Shown: positions 53,827 through 64,000 of the stretch, piece after piece
Numbering within the stretch: the stretch's first letter is position 1
How the letters are laid out: the number at the start of each line of letters is the position of its first letter
Origin: Typhlomys cinereus
Taxonomy: Eukaryota > Chordata > Mammalia > Rodentia > Platacanthomyidae
Direction: 5' to 3'
Length of the DNA stretch: 64,000 nt
NCBI GenBank assembly: GCA_023101885.1
Contig: JALPQD010000295.1
Coordinates: forward strand, 496,001-560,000
Made by a program: the position numbers and the translations under genes
Notes under the pieces: generated by a model
Told to the model about the DNA's origin: nothing
The model's input: only the letters and a program-made list of their open reading frames with translations
Databases searched by the model: none

Positions 53827-55487
53827 GGCGCGCAGCGAGGCCGGGCGGGCAGCGGCGAGGCGGCCTGGGTCCGGCTTTCAGTTTGGCTGGGCGAGCGAGG
53901 CCGGGCGCGGCGGCGAGGGCGGGGCGGCGGGAGGCGGGCGCGGGGCGGGGAGTGGCGGAGCCACGCAGCCGGGGCCGCGGCCGGCGCGCCGGAGGAGGGG
54001 CCCGAGCCGCCGCCGCTGCAGAGCCCGGCTCCGCTCCGCTCGCGCGCTCCCTCCGCCCGGCTGGGAGCCCTGGCCCGGCCTCCTGCTCAACCCTGTGCGT
54101 CCCGGCCGGGTCCCAGCCCGGGCCCCGCTGGCCGCGCGGCGAGATCAGCCCTCTCGGGCAAACCCTGCTTCCCAAACCGCAGCAGGCGCAGAGGCGTCGC
54201 CCCGGGGACTCAGGACCACGCAGGGCGCTGGGCACCGACAGATGGCCGGGACCCTGCACGCGACCCGGTGACCAGGACACCTGCGTGCTCCTTCTCCACC
54301 TTTCCAAGCACCCTCCGGTTTTGTGTTTGGGCATGTGGAGAATGTGAAGAGTAGGGGTGACTTAAGTCCAACTTTGAGTTTCTTACCTGGGTTCCAGCCG
54401 GGTGACATGCGTGGAACCCGAAAAGGACATGGGCGTAACTAGAAAGTCCTGGCCAGCCCCGCTGGGAGGAAGCGAAAGGGTTCTGGGAATGGGCACACTC
54501 TGGTAACTTGTGACAGCTCAGGTGGAGGAAAAGTCCGGGTTCTGGCCAGTAGGAGAGGTCTGGAGATCCTCGATGAGGTAGAAGGCTCCAGACAAAACTC
54601 TTCTACATCTTCAAGGAAAGGGGGTCCCCTCTCAGGAGCGCGCAACCTCTGGTTTTCGAGATTGGTGCTACTTGGACTTTACAAGTTTCTGGCTTAAGAG
54701 GTCATGGCCGCAGGCGCTACATGACACAAATCGTGTGAATTGGAAGAATTCATTCTAAACATAGGAAACGATTCGGTTCATGTTTTCAGTAGGAATACCC
54801 GGCAAGTGAAATGTGATAACTCCTCTGTCAATATCTTTGATAAATTCAATTAGGAGAGAAATTAATAGAATCGAAGACAGCTTTTATGTAACCAAGGGTA
54901 ACATCTAGGGGAGAAAAATAGACTTATAGGCATAAGATTTGAGAGGTGAGCAATTGCTAATCTTCTTAGGACATGGTTGAAGAGACAGAAAACAGCTAAC
55001 AAGGTTTGGGGACAGTGCTCTTCAGTAGGTAGGAGTAACATTCCTTGTTATGTTAAGTCATCCCATCTAAATTTATTTCCAAATGGAAATAATGATCTTA
55101 GGTAATGATATTTACTGCCGTGAAATATGATATTCTCCCCACTCATATCTCCTTTAGCTCCCACCACTGTATGAGGTGGTAGACACTGATATCTCCATAG
55201 GGCTTAGAGGAACAAGTCTCCTCCCAGTTTTATGCTTCTCTATCTGTAATGGTCCAGAGGAAGCTGATGTGCTAACCTTGGTTGGGAACTATTGGGAGAG
55301 GAGAAGACAGTAAAATATCAGAACCATGTTGGCCAGGGCAATAAGGCCCAGGAAAACTTAAAGATTTGAGGAATGCCACATGTTCAAAGATAAAACTTAG
55401 GCTTCCAAACTCAGTTTCACGAACAGTCTGACACTCGAAATATGGAATTTTTTTTGTTCAACCATACAAAATTTTAATATTGTGCTG

Positions 55488-55690
55488 AAGAGACGACTCA
55501 GGGGTTAAAGCCTTTGCCTCAAAATCAAAAGCACCTGAGTTCAGAGCCCCAGATTCCATGTAAAAATGCCTGGCAGGTATGGTGACAGCCTAAAATTCTG
55601 GCCCTGGAAGGCAAAGCCTAGAAAACCCCATAGGAAAGGAATAAGGAGGTAGAGCTTTCTCCCAACATGGGCTCACTGATTGCAAATTAA
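55488..55690 (+). repeat. CA-tailed tRNA-type SINE family, older copy
   Basis: GAGACGACTCAGGGGTTAAA head, CACCTGAGTTCAGAGCCCCA and GCCCTGGAAGGCAAAGCCTA body. The CA tail is missing. Confidence 0.7.
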
Positions 55691-55694
55691 AACA

Positions 55695-56010
55695 TCATTG
55701 AGGGAAAATGGGTCAATTGATGAAGAGCTTCCCTTGCAAGCAGGAGGAACTGAGCTTGATCCCATGGAAGACATATTTAAAACGAATCATAAAAAGGCAG
55801 GTGCCTGTGCATACTTGTAATCCCAGAGCTGTGGTGGCTGAGACCGTAGGATCCCTGGAGCTTGCTGCCAGCCAGCCTAACTGAATCAGACACCCTGTCT
55901 TAAAAAAAAATAAAATGGAGAGTAGTTGAGGAAGGCACCTGAGTACGTTGGCCTCCATACACAAGTGCACACGGGAACATGCACATACACACGTCACAAA
56001 CATGTATGCA
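55695..56010 (+). repeat. B4-type composite SINE
   Basis: A tRNA-like head (GGTCAATTGATGAAGAGCTT) leads into a B1-like half (GGCAGGTGCCTGTGCATACT to ACACCCTGTCTTAAAAAAAA), then CACATACACAC sequence. Confidence 0.6.
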
Positions 56011-56149
56011 TCCGAGAACATGCACATACACACATATCACAAACAGTAGAAAGCGATGTGCACTTAGATTGCTGTTCCAACAAAGAAAAGGGATCTCTCG
56101 CATCTCCTTCTGCCATCCTAAAACTTGGTGTACAATATAGGCAAACAAG

Positions 56150-56260
56150 CTGGAACCTGGGTGTCGTGGCACATCCCAGCACTGGGGAGGCTAAGGCAGG
56201 AGGATTGTCAAAAGTCTGAGGCCCGCATGGGCTGCATTGGGGTGTACCAGGTAAGTACCA
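56150..56260 (+). repeat. B1-type SINE
   Basis: CCTGGGTGTCGTGGCACATC, CCAGCACTGGGGAGGCTAAG and CATGGGCTGCATTGGGG. Confidence 0.65.
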
Positions 56261-57089
56261 GGTCAGCCAGGTGTACTTGATAACTTCCTGCTTGCTACTA
56301 CTGCTCCCCCACCCCCCGAAAGCAAACAGGTTGAAAAATGGCTTATAAGTTACATATAAAAAAATCAATTGAACACAGAGTTTATCTGAACTCCTGATTG
56401 ATTAAATGCATTTACACTTCCACGGGGTTGCTATTCACAAGGCACAACTGGAGAAGGCTTGAGCTGATGAATACCAGCCTGCGCCTGGCTCAGTCAGGAA
56501 GCATTCACAGGTGAGAAGAGATGAAATCATGAGAATGGCGGTTGGCTGATGAGGGAACCTGGAGAGATGGCGCTGCACGTGTGGAGACCGCCGGAGTGAG
56601 GCCCGTGAGCACAGGAACGGCAGGCAAGCGGAAAGGGAGGGCTAAGCCTAGGTGCCTAGGAGCGCCGGCCTAGGTGAGTGTGAGGGTCGCAGCCACACCA
56701 GGCGGCGAGCCTCTTGCTGTGGCTTGTGATCCATGGACCACATCGGCTCAGCTGGGAAGCAGTCGGTTGAACTCATTGCAGAACAGATCACATGCTTCCC
56801 GTGGCCTGACTTTTGCCTACCGGGAATATTTCCACTTCTTCCGGCCACAGCTCCCACATTCTACTTTAGGAACTCTCCTTCTCCTGAGCTCCAACCCCAA
56901 GATGCACACGCGCTACCCCTTGAGGTCCCCAACATATTTCCTCCCACCTTTATATCCTTTTTCTAAATAACCCACTTAGACCCAATTAGTACTGTGCACA
57001 TGAGCCAACCGGGTGTCCGTCTACTGCAGCATGGTTGACCATACCCATCTTCTGAAGGAAAAATTATTCTCCCTCCCCCCTCTCATTTT

Positions 57090-57415
57090 TTGAGACAGGG
57101 TCTCTCACCACACCTGGAACTTCACCAATCTGGCTAGACTGGTAGACTTTGTTGGCTCCAAGTCCCAGGGGTCTCCCTGTCTCCACCTTCCCACAGCTGA
57201 GACATGCCGCCACACTCGCTTTTTCTGTGGTCATTGGCGATCTGAACTCAGGGCTTTATGCCTCCACAGCAGGTACTTTACCAAATGAGCTATCAATCCT
57301 GCCCAATTTTTTTTTTAAAGGTCTCACTCCATATCCCAGGCTGGGCTCACATTTCAGGCAATTCTCCTGTCTCCAGAGATTACAGGTGTGTGTGAGCCAC
57401 CGCAACCAGCTCTTA
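57090..57415 (-). repeat. B4-type composite and adjacent 7SL-type SINE
   Basis: GAGACAGGGTCTCTCACCAC to TACCAAATGAGCTATCAATC is an inverted B1+ID composite. GTCTCACTCCATATCCCAGG to GTGTGTGAGCCACCGCAACC follows as a second inverted 7SL-type element. Confidence 0.65.
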
Positions 57416-58064
57416 ACTCTGACACTATGCCAGGCACATGCGTTCTTGCCTTCAGTCCTAACTACCAAATACACTACTGCAGCCCATTTGATATACAAAT
57501 GATAGTAACCTTTGGGACTGTCCCGGGGTTAGAATTATTTTGCTGGCTGTAGATTTGAGTTTGATTTCCAACTTGTTTCCGTGGATCCTGTACAAAAACA
57601 TATTCCCTTGATCATCATGCATCCAACAGATATTAGACTACATCTCTGCACCGGAGCCTGTGTCAACACTGGTGGCCATAGGCTATGCCAAGGCAGTGCT
57701 CACGTTTGCTTTGTTCATTTTTAACCAGGTGCTCACTGGCATCGCTTATGAGTGTCTTTGCTAGTTTTTAGGTGCTGGGAATATACAATAAGGATAACTC
57801 TGGAGTAACATGTTAGAATTCCTCTAGTGGAGAAACTGCATCTGAAATTGTTGTGCAGTTGTAAGAATGGGATGAGGGATATCTAAGACTTCCTAAGCCT
57901 TCAAAGCAGAGGGCTGGGTTTGAATTACCAACTGAATGGCCTCCGAAGGACTTTCTAGCTAGGCTGGGATGTGGCTTGGTTTTTACTTGATGACACATTT
58001 TGAATAACTGGAAGAGCAGTATTTTCTAGTCAGCATCTGAATGTGGAAGGGCAACAGGAGTGCC

Positions 58065-58135
58065 TCAGGGGAGGGCTGTAGCTCAGAGACCTTATGTTCA
58101 AGCTCCACTGTTGCCAGGAAAAAAGGGAAAGTGAT
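58065..58135 (+). repeat. ID-like fragment
   Basis: GGGGAGGGCTGTAGCTCAGA and GTTCAAGCTCCACTG with an A-rich end. The middle is deleted. Confidence 0.45.
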
Positions 58136-58156
58136 CTGAGCTGGATTTAGGGGTAT

Positions 58157-58186
58157 GGTGAGACAGAGAAAGGGAGAGAGAGAGAA

Positions 58187-58231
<45 letters not shown>
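58157..58231 (+). repeat. (GA)n microsatellite
   Basis: About 75 bp of GA with a few GGG interruptions at the left. Confidence 0.95.
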
Positions 58232-58233
<2 letters not shown>

Positions 58234-58607
58234 AAAGACAGGCTTTTGGAGGTAGTCAGCTAATTGTTTTTGAGTGACTAGGTTTTAGGGCAGGGATAAG
58301 TCTCAGGTTTCTAATTAGAATGAAGCAAATACCATTTTTACTTTTTAATGATGGGGAATTCTGAAGGAAGTGGTTCAGGTGAAGGTGAGGGGAGAAGTGG
58401 GTTTGGTTCAGAGTCATGGATTTTTGAGATGACCACGAAACACCTGAATCGTTCATCAATTAAGCTCTTAACTGGGACAAAATCTGAGGTTAAGGAAAGT
58501 CTTCACTGGAGAAAGAAAACTGAAAACTAATTAGCATATGTAAATGGCTGGCATACAATTAAGGATGAAATTGTCCCAGGAGAAGGGGGATTAAGAAAAA
58601 AACAGAG

Positions 58608-58893
58608 GGGCTGGAGAGGTGGCTCAGGGGTTAAGCTTCTGCCTTGCAGGCAGAAGGTCCTGAGTTCGGGTCCTAGACCCCATGTATAGACACTGGGCGG
58701 AAGCGGGGGCGGCCTGCGTTTCTGACCGTGGTAGGGCGGAGCCTGTGAATCCCGGGGCAGACTAAACAAGGAGAAAGTGGAGGCGTCCATGGTGGTTCCG
58801 GAATTTGTCCGTGGTTCTACACACACACACACACACACACATATACATGCACATTAAATAAATAATAATTTTTAAAAAATTTAAAAAAAAGAA
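58608..58893 (+). mobile_element. CA-tailed tRNA-type SINE, young copy
   Basis: Full-length young subfamily: GGGGCTGGAGAGGTGGCTCA, GAGTTCGGGTCCTAG, GCGGGGGCGGCCTGCGTTTC, GTGGTTCTACACACAC. The tail is CA repeats then TTAAATAAATAATAATTTTT. The flanking duplication (AAAAAACAGAG / AGAAACCAGAG) is imperfect. Confidence 0.88.
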
Positions 58894-59149
58894 ACCAGAG
58901 GTGGTCACGGAGAACTCTACCACACAAGGCCCCAAGAAATAATAGGAGCCAGTAAAAACTAAGACAGCCTCACAAAGGGTAGAAGACAGAAAGCAGAGAA
59001 AGATAGAAGCCACAGTATTGAAAGATGGAGGGAACGGTCATATGCACCATACACCACTGCAAACTCAAGGGCTACAGAAAACAGACGGAGGGCAGTCCCA
59101 GGCTTGAAGAGGTGCCCATGTATCTCTTTGACGCTCCACCGAAAGGTGA

Positions 59150-59260
59150 TGTTATTAACATATTCCTTGTTTGGGGGAGAGAGAGCTAAGGCTTCGAGAA
59201 AGCCGCCCAAAGTCAAGCAGGAATTACCTCTAAAGGATGCCTTGAACTCTTGTAAGGTCA
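59150..59260 (-). repeat. Possible MIR remnant
   Basis: CCGCCCAAAGTCAAGCAGGA resembles an inverted MIR, but it is short and diverged. Confidence 0.3.
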
Positions 59261-59894
59261 GCTGGGGTGGGAGTTAGGATAGAAGGAGCATATCAAAGGG
59301 TTGGTGTGTTCAAAGGAGATGGAGAGACAAACCCTAAAGGTGTTTGGCTCAGCCCACCTGCTCCAACTTTAGTCACCTCCTCATTGCCACCTTCCTTCTG
59401 CTTCAGACCCACTCATTCCTCCGAACTCACCTCCACAGAGCGTCTTCCTGGTCGAGTCTTCTCCAGTCACCAGTGATTATTTTTTAAACTACTTAGAAAC
59501 CAACACCGCGGCCCCCGTGCACAGAAGAGGTCTGCAGATACTCCACAGACCCGTCTTTCCCCAAGGCTCTGCTCACTGGATCACAACAGCGGTACTCACC
59601 ATCTTACCTTCCTGGAGGGTTTCTCTCTTCCCCTAGCACTGGGCTGAATTACCCGGAACAGGTGCCCCTGCGGGGTGTGGAAGGGTGGGGCTTTAGCAGG
59701 GAAGTCCACCCCAGAAAATGGAAATAAATCTGCTTCCGTAGAAGGGAGTCGTCCTAGAGAGGTGTGGCCATAATGTTAGAGATGTCAGGCAAAGGCCGGG
59801 GAAGGTGAGGGAAGCGATGGGCTGTCCCATTTGTTTGTCAGGCTCGTTTCCGTGGGAATCCCAGTATGTTTCTCATCTGAAAGGGAACAGCCCA

Positions 59895-60010
59895 GACCTC
59901 TAATCCTACCTGTGAGAGAGGCTGGGGCAGGAAGATTACGAGTTCCGGGCTTTTCTGGGTTATAGAGGGGAGTCAGAACCAACCTAGACAATCTTGTAAG
60001 ACCCAGTATC
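59895..60010 (+). repeat. B1-type SINE
   Basis: CTAATCCTACCTGTGAGAGA, GGCTGGGGCAGGAAGATTAC and CTTGTAAGACCCAGTATCAA. Confidence 0.6.
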
Positions 60011-60029
60011 AAGATAGAAAATGTTTAGA

Positions 60030-60115
60030 AATAGCCGAGGCTGCAGCTCAATGGTAGAACACAATGGTAGCACCAACAGACACCAGGCCTTGGGTTCAAT
60101 CCCAGAATGAAAGTG
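60030..60115 (+). repeat. ID-type SINE with a small internal duplication
   Basis: GAGGCTGCAGCTCAATGGTA, with ACACAATGGTAG repeating the ACAATGGTAGA theme, then GGCCTTGGGTTCAATCCCAG. Confidence 0.6.
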
Positions 60116-60689
60116 AGGAGCTAGTGAATTAGTGAAATCAGATGGGAGAGGGCGTCATGTTAAGGGGTGAGCAGTAGGACCCCAAAATGCAAAGAAGGAG
60201 GACGTCCTTCCATGGGATAAGGGACTTATCAAGAGATGGTCCCAATCTTCTCAGTGTCACAGGAAGGAATATCATCTCCAAGGATATCTGACCCCTGCTC
60301 ACTGCTGACCCCTCACACCTGTAGGAACATAGCAGGTATAACTGCGATGCCCTGTATCCTCTAAAGACCTGTATGATGCTGGTCATTGCTCACGGTCACA
60401 AGTGGCCAAATAGAGGCAGGCAGTAGTGAGGGACTGACAGATTCCAGGTGCCCCGTTTGCTCATGAAGCCTTTTAAGAAGGCATAGAGCTAGGTAAATGA
60501 ATTCAGTGGGCTCAGGAGTCCTAACGGGTTCAGGCGATTCATGGTTTGTGATTTAAAAAATCTGGTCCACTTGGAACCTGTGAAAAGATGGCACTGCCCA
60601 GTGTAGAGGTTTCTATGGTAGAAAGAAGCACTCTATGTTCTGCTGAGCGGACTTGTGAATTACAGGAACATGGGACTGGCTAGAGAGAG

Positions 60690-60800
60690 TGACACGTACC
60701 TGCGATCCAGCACTTGAGAGGAGGAGGCCAGAGGATCGGAAGTTCAAGGTCATCCTTGGCTGTGCAGTGAGTCTAAGTCCAACCTGGGCTACAAGAGACA
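60690..60800 (+). repeat. B1-type SINE
   Basis: GTGACACGTACCTGCGATCC, CAGCACTTGAGAGGAGGAGG, AGTTCAAGGTCATCCTTGGC and CCAACCTGGGCTACAAGAGA. Confidence 0.7.
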
Positions 60801-60949
60801 GACAAACAAACAACAAAAACCAACGTGGGGACCAAAGGTATGACGAAGGTGTGGCTCGGTGGTCAAGCACTTAACTTGCCCACCATGTACAAATCTCTTC
60901 CCTCCCCAGCAGTGCAAAAAATAGATAATGTCAATATAGTTTAAGTCCT

Positions 60950-61500
60950 TGGAGGTAGTGACTATGAGCCATTTGATAGAAGGGTTCATAAAAAACATGA
61001 GTTTTAAACACCTGTTTAACAACTACCAGGTGAAATCCAGAATATTACATCACTGCAATTCACATTTCCTGCTACACACGTTGACTCAACAACCATCATG
61101 TCCTTTTTCCAGAAAACTCCATCTTCTATCCCATACATTAGCTTTGTCAGGGGGTTTGTATATATATGTATAAAACCATGCTGTGTGTGTTCTGTTAAGC
61201 TTCTTTTGCTCAATGTCATATTTATAAGATTTGTCCATATTGCTCAGAAAAGCTATAATTCTGGGCAAAACTCCAGTGATAGTGTGGTTACCTACCTCTA
61301 AAAATGAAACTGTAGTTAGTTTTCATTGCAACATAGTATTCTGCTATTTGAAAGTGTCATAATGTATTTTCAGTAGGTTTGAGGTTGTTTTTAGCTGGAG
61401 GCCACCACCAAAAATGTTACCAGAACATTCTTCTGTTTATTCTTCAGTGTATATAGATATGCATTCTGTTTGTTATGTATCTAAACATAAACTAACTTGT
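60950..61500 (+). repeat. Ancient L1 3'-UTR-like stretch
   Basis: Phrases such as TTGCTCAATGTCATATTTAT, ATTGCAACATAGTATTCTGC and GTTACCAGAACATTCTTCTG in order recall old mammalian L1 3' UTRs. There is no coding remnant. Confidence 0.4.
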
Positions 61501-62074
61501 CATGGATAGGAATATGTTAAACTTTGTAAGTAAATATCAAAGTAGTTTTCTTCTTCTTCTCCTTTTATTAAGATGGCTTTCTAAGTGATGATGGTAACTT
61601 TCCACTAGCTAAGTGTTGGAGATCCTGTCTGCCACAATCTCCAAAGACTATATGTTCTCAGATTTGACAACTTATGCCAATTTAATAGAATGCATTATAG
61701 TTATATTTCACTGTTGATTATTTTAAATACTGCATTTTAATAATAATTGTATTTTTGTTTCTGCTAGAATGGAGACGACTCTACATAACTCCATGAAAAC
61801 ACTTTTGGTCAGCAACAGGAGATCGAGGCAGGGGGGCTGTGAGTTACAGGCCAGCTTGGATTGTATTTTGTCACTGTTTTTGTTTGTTTGCTTGCTTGCT
61901 TGCTTGGTTTTCTTTTCTTGTTACCATATGTTTTGGCAAAAATTCTGTGTCATCTGATTTCTTTTCAGGGTGGTCTCAGTACAAAACACCAGTGTAGACA
62001 TAGGGCAGGTTCCTGGGAATCATCTGCTAAGCAGAATGACTCTTCTAATAAGGCCTTGAAACAAGGTGAGGTGG

Positions 62075-62153
62075 AAGAGTGAGGTTAAAGCTAATGGTTG
62101 AGCCCTTCCATGAAGCTCTGGGTTCAGTTCCCCAGCACTGCAAAAAATAAATT
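62075..62153 (+). repeat. ID-type SINE
   Basis: GAGGTTAAAGCTAATGGTTG, CTCTGGGTTCAGTTCCCCAG and a CAAAAAATAAA tail. The tail is the target of the next insertion. Confidence 0.65.
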
Positions 62154-62406
62154 TTTTAATCTAATTGTGCGTGTATGGATGTGTGTGTGTGTGTAGAACC
62201 ACAGATGAATTCGGGAACCTCCATGGACCGCCTCCACCACCTCCTTGTTTACTCTGCCCTGGGATTCACAGGCTCCGCCCTACCAGGACCAGAAACGCAG
62301 GCCGCCCCCGCTTCTGCCCGGCATCTATACATGGGGTCTAGGTCCGAACTCAGGACCTTCCACCTGCAAGGCAGAAGCTTAACCCCTAAGCCACCTCTCC
62401 AGCCCC
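62154..62406 (-). mobile_element. CA-tailed tRNA-type SINE, young copy
   Basis: Inverted young copy: GTGTGTGTGTAGAACCACAG, GATTCACAGGCTCCGCCCTA, GGTCCGAACTCAGGACCTTC, ending CTCCAGCCCC. AAAAAATAAATT at 62142-62153 and 62407-62418 is the target-site duplication. Confidence 0.88.
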
Positions 62407-62477
62407 AAAAAATAAATTAAAAAGCATGCAAATCATAAAAAGTTAGACAAATAAACAGTAGGAAGCTATAACCAAGG

Positions 62478-62690
62478 ACTGCAAAGATGGCTCAGAGGTT
62501 AAAGCCTTTGCCTTAATAGCAAAAGAACCTGAGTTCAGATCCCAAATAAAAATGCTGGTGGATATGGCAGTAGCCTGTAAATTCTAACCCTGAAAGGCAG
62601 AGACTGGGAAACTCCAGAGCAAATCAATAAGGACGTAGAGCAATCCAGGATGATTGCCAGTATTACTTTTGAACCTCCACAGACTTTCCT
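62478..62690 (+). repeat. CA-tailed tRNA-type SINE family, older copy
   Basis: GCAAAGATGGCTCAGAGGTT head, CCTGAGTTCAGATCCCAAAT B box, GAGACTGGGAAACTCCAGAG and AATCCAGGATGATTGCCAGT body. It stops at the pyrimidine tract where the CA tail would be. Confidence 0.75.
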
Positions 62691-63036
62691 ACTTTCCTTC
62701 TTTCCTTCTTTCCTTCCTTCCTTCCTTCCTTCCTTCCTTCCTTCTTTCTTTCCTTCCTTCTTTCTTTCCTTCCTTCTTTCTTTTTCTTTCTTTCCCTCCC
62801 TTCTTCCCTCCCTCCTTTCCTCCTTCCCTCCCTCCCTCCCCTCTCTCCCTCCCTCCTTCCCTCCCTCCCCCCTTCCCTCCCTCCTCCCTCCTTCCCTCCC
62901 TCCCTCCTTCCCTCCTTCCTTCCTTTCTTTCTTCCTTCCTTCCTTCCTTTCTTTCTTTTTTTCTTTCTTTCTTTCTTTCTTTCCTTCCTTCCTTCCTTCC
63001 TTCTTTCCTTCTTTCTTTCCTTCTTTCTTTCTTTCT
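62690..63036 (+). repeat. Homopyrimidine tract (TTCC/TTTC/CTCC)n
   Basis: About 345 bp of C and T only, with TTCC, TTTC and CCCT units. Confidence 0.95.
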
Positions 63037-63107
63037 TAACCAATAGTTTATTTTTGGAACTTTCTATTTAACATGTTCAAACCAAGGCATGCACTTTCAA
63101 GTGCCTC

Positions 63108-63111
<4 letters not shown>

Positions 63112-63154
<43 letters not shown>
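63112..63154 (+). repeat. (CA)n microsatellite
   Basis: About 43 bp of CA preceded by AGTGCCTCTTTT, which resembles the last block of the CA-tailed SINE. An A-rich end follows. Confidence 0.9.
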
Positions 63155-63156
<2 letters not shown>

Positions 63157-63239
63157 CATGCACAAGTGTGCACACAAATAAAATAGAAAAACATAAAAAT
63201 ATTTTTTAAAAAGAAACTATAAGCAAAAACAGAGCTAGT

Positions 63240-64000
63240 CAAGTTCAAGGAATTAGCTAGAACAGCTGAATAGGGTATCAAGAGTCATCTGATTTGACCA
63301 ATTCAGGGTCAAGAGCCGCCCAATGATCCAGCGTGCAGCAGCGGTACATAGCCCAGAACTCGCTTGGCCCATGCATCATGGCCTTGTCTAGTGTCCCCAG
63401 AATTTTACCTGACATTACTTTTAAGTCTAAAGTTTCTCTTGAAACTCAATTTAATTTCCCACAGTTCAGGCTCATGCTGTAAATGTAGTCAGTTAACCGT
63501 GGAGAAGTCCCGGTGTCCTATCTCTGTAATCATATAGCCGTGCTTTCTCTCCATAGCTAATTAGGAGAGAACTCAATACTGAAATCCAATCGCAACCCAA
63601 TATGCTATCTACCTATCAGTTAGTCTTCCAAAGACAAGAGCAGTCTGTCAAATGCTCACTGTGTTCTCTGCCAGCAAGTCAAAGCTTGCAGCCTTAGACA
63701 GCCATCCATGTAAACACTCCACCCTCTTTTCCTCTGAGCACTCCAGAAGGGGGCTAACTGAGTAATGCGATAGCTTTCCCATGGGAGCATCTCATCTCTG
63801 GCCACAGTCCTCAGAACATGGGCTTTGAGTGATGGCTCTGTACTGGTCCATGTACATTTGTCCAGAGCGACTTCCTAAGTGACAAATGGCTCCTACCCAC
63901 AGAAGTCTGACCTCTGCCTCCTAAACAGAGTACTTCTAATTTGTCTCTATAAGGTTCAGGGTGAACAAATCATAGCCTGATTTTTCACTCTTTGCTAATT
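63240..64000. other. Unidentified non-repetitive block
   Basis: 760 bp of balanced composition with no microsatellite, no recognised repeat and no long open frame on either strand. I cannot say what it is. Confidence 0.3.

Larger units (their letters stand above)
53390..54260 (-). promoter_or_regulatory. USP46: USP46 CpG-island promoter
   Basis: About 870 bp very rich in G+C and CpG, unlike everything else in the window, spanning exon 1. GC boxes lie at 53917-53926 (GGGCGGGGCG) and 53942-53950 (GGGGCGGGG). No TATA box is evident near the start codon, so dispersed initiation is likely. Such islands often also fire in the other direction, but I see no exon evidence for a divergent transcript. 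The transcription start is not fixed by sequence. Confidence 0.85.
54270..64000. other. Intergenic DNA upstream of USP46
   Basis: No coding exon recognised. About 54270-55480 is unique-looking, with AT-rich sequence from 54700. Then come SINEs (55488-57415), unremarkable stretches (56380-57080, 57500-58060, 58900-59880, 60120-60680), an L1-like stretch (60950-61500), the SINE cluster near 62 kb, the pyrimidine tract (62690-63036), and an unidentified block 63240-64000. Confidence 0.7.

Noticed and set aside
53648..54347. Several open frames of 190-207 codons in the CpG island on both strands
   Set aside because: They arise from stop-poor GC-rich sequence, are rich in Arg, Ala, Gly and Pro, overlap each other in several frames and match no family I know.

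Overview
This is mammalian nuclear DNA holding one protein-coding gene, the deubiquitinase gene USP46, on the minus strand. All nine coding exons are present. Exon 1 lies in a CpG island near 53.7 kb and the stop codon is at 275-277, so the reading frame is complete at 366 codons plus stop. The exon phases agree at every junction, the splice sites are GT/AG, and the residues that define the family are in place: Cys44, His313 and Asp330 for catalysis, and Cys182/Cys185 with Cys229/Cys232 for zinc. Only the first 274 nt of the 3' UTR are inside the window.

The repeats point to a rodent: B1-, B2/B3-, B4- and ID-type SINEs, MaLR-type solo LTRs, purine-rich L1 3' ends, and many long CA/GT, GA and GGAA/GAAA microsatellites. 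A prominent young CA-tailed tRNA-type SINE family does not look like the standard Mus or Rattus B2. I therefore favour a mouse-related rodent outside Mus/Rattus, possibly a jerboa-like lineage, at low confidence.

Layout: 1-376 last exon and start of the 3' UTR; 377-11,400 exons 8 to 5 with four modest introns; 11,401-19,492 intron 4; 19,493-25,637 exons 4 to 2, with a 0.44 kb homopurine tract in intron 3; 25,638-53,727 the 28 kb first intron, full of repeats; 53,390-54,260 the CpG-island promoter with exon 1; 54,300-64,000 upstream intergenic DNA, mostly old SINEs, microsatellites and a degenerate L1-like stretch. I found no second gene, tRNA gene or intact transposon ORF.

The points most worth following up concern how USP46 is started and spliced. 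(1) The annotated ATG is in weak context and is preceded by two strong-context mini-uORFs. Codon 12 is an in-frame ATG in strong context whose product would begin MGTNAS, an N-myristoylation-type sequence. (2) Exon 5 begins with GTGAGT directly after its acceptor CAG, a recursive-splice-like arrangement, while its real donor is weak. (3) The exon 8 donor is poor, and skipping exon 8 would remove the catalytic His and Asp. Structural points include a perfect 27-nt inverted repeat around a GT tract, several nested SINE insertions with clean target-site duplications, and a four-copy LTR family.
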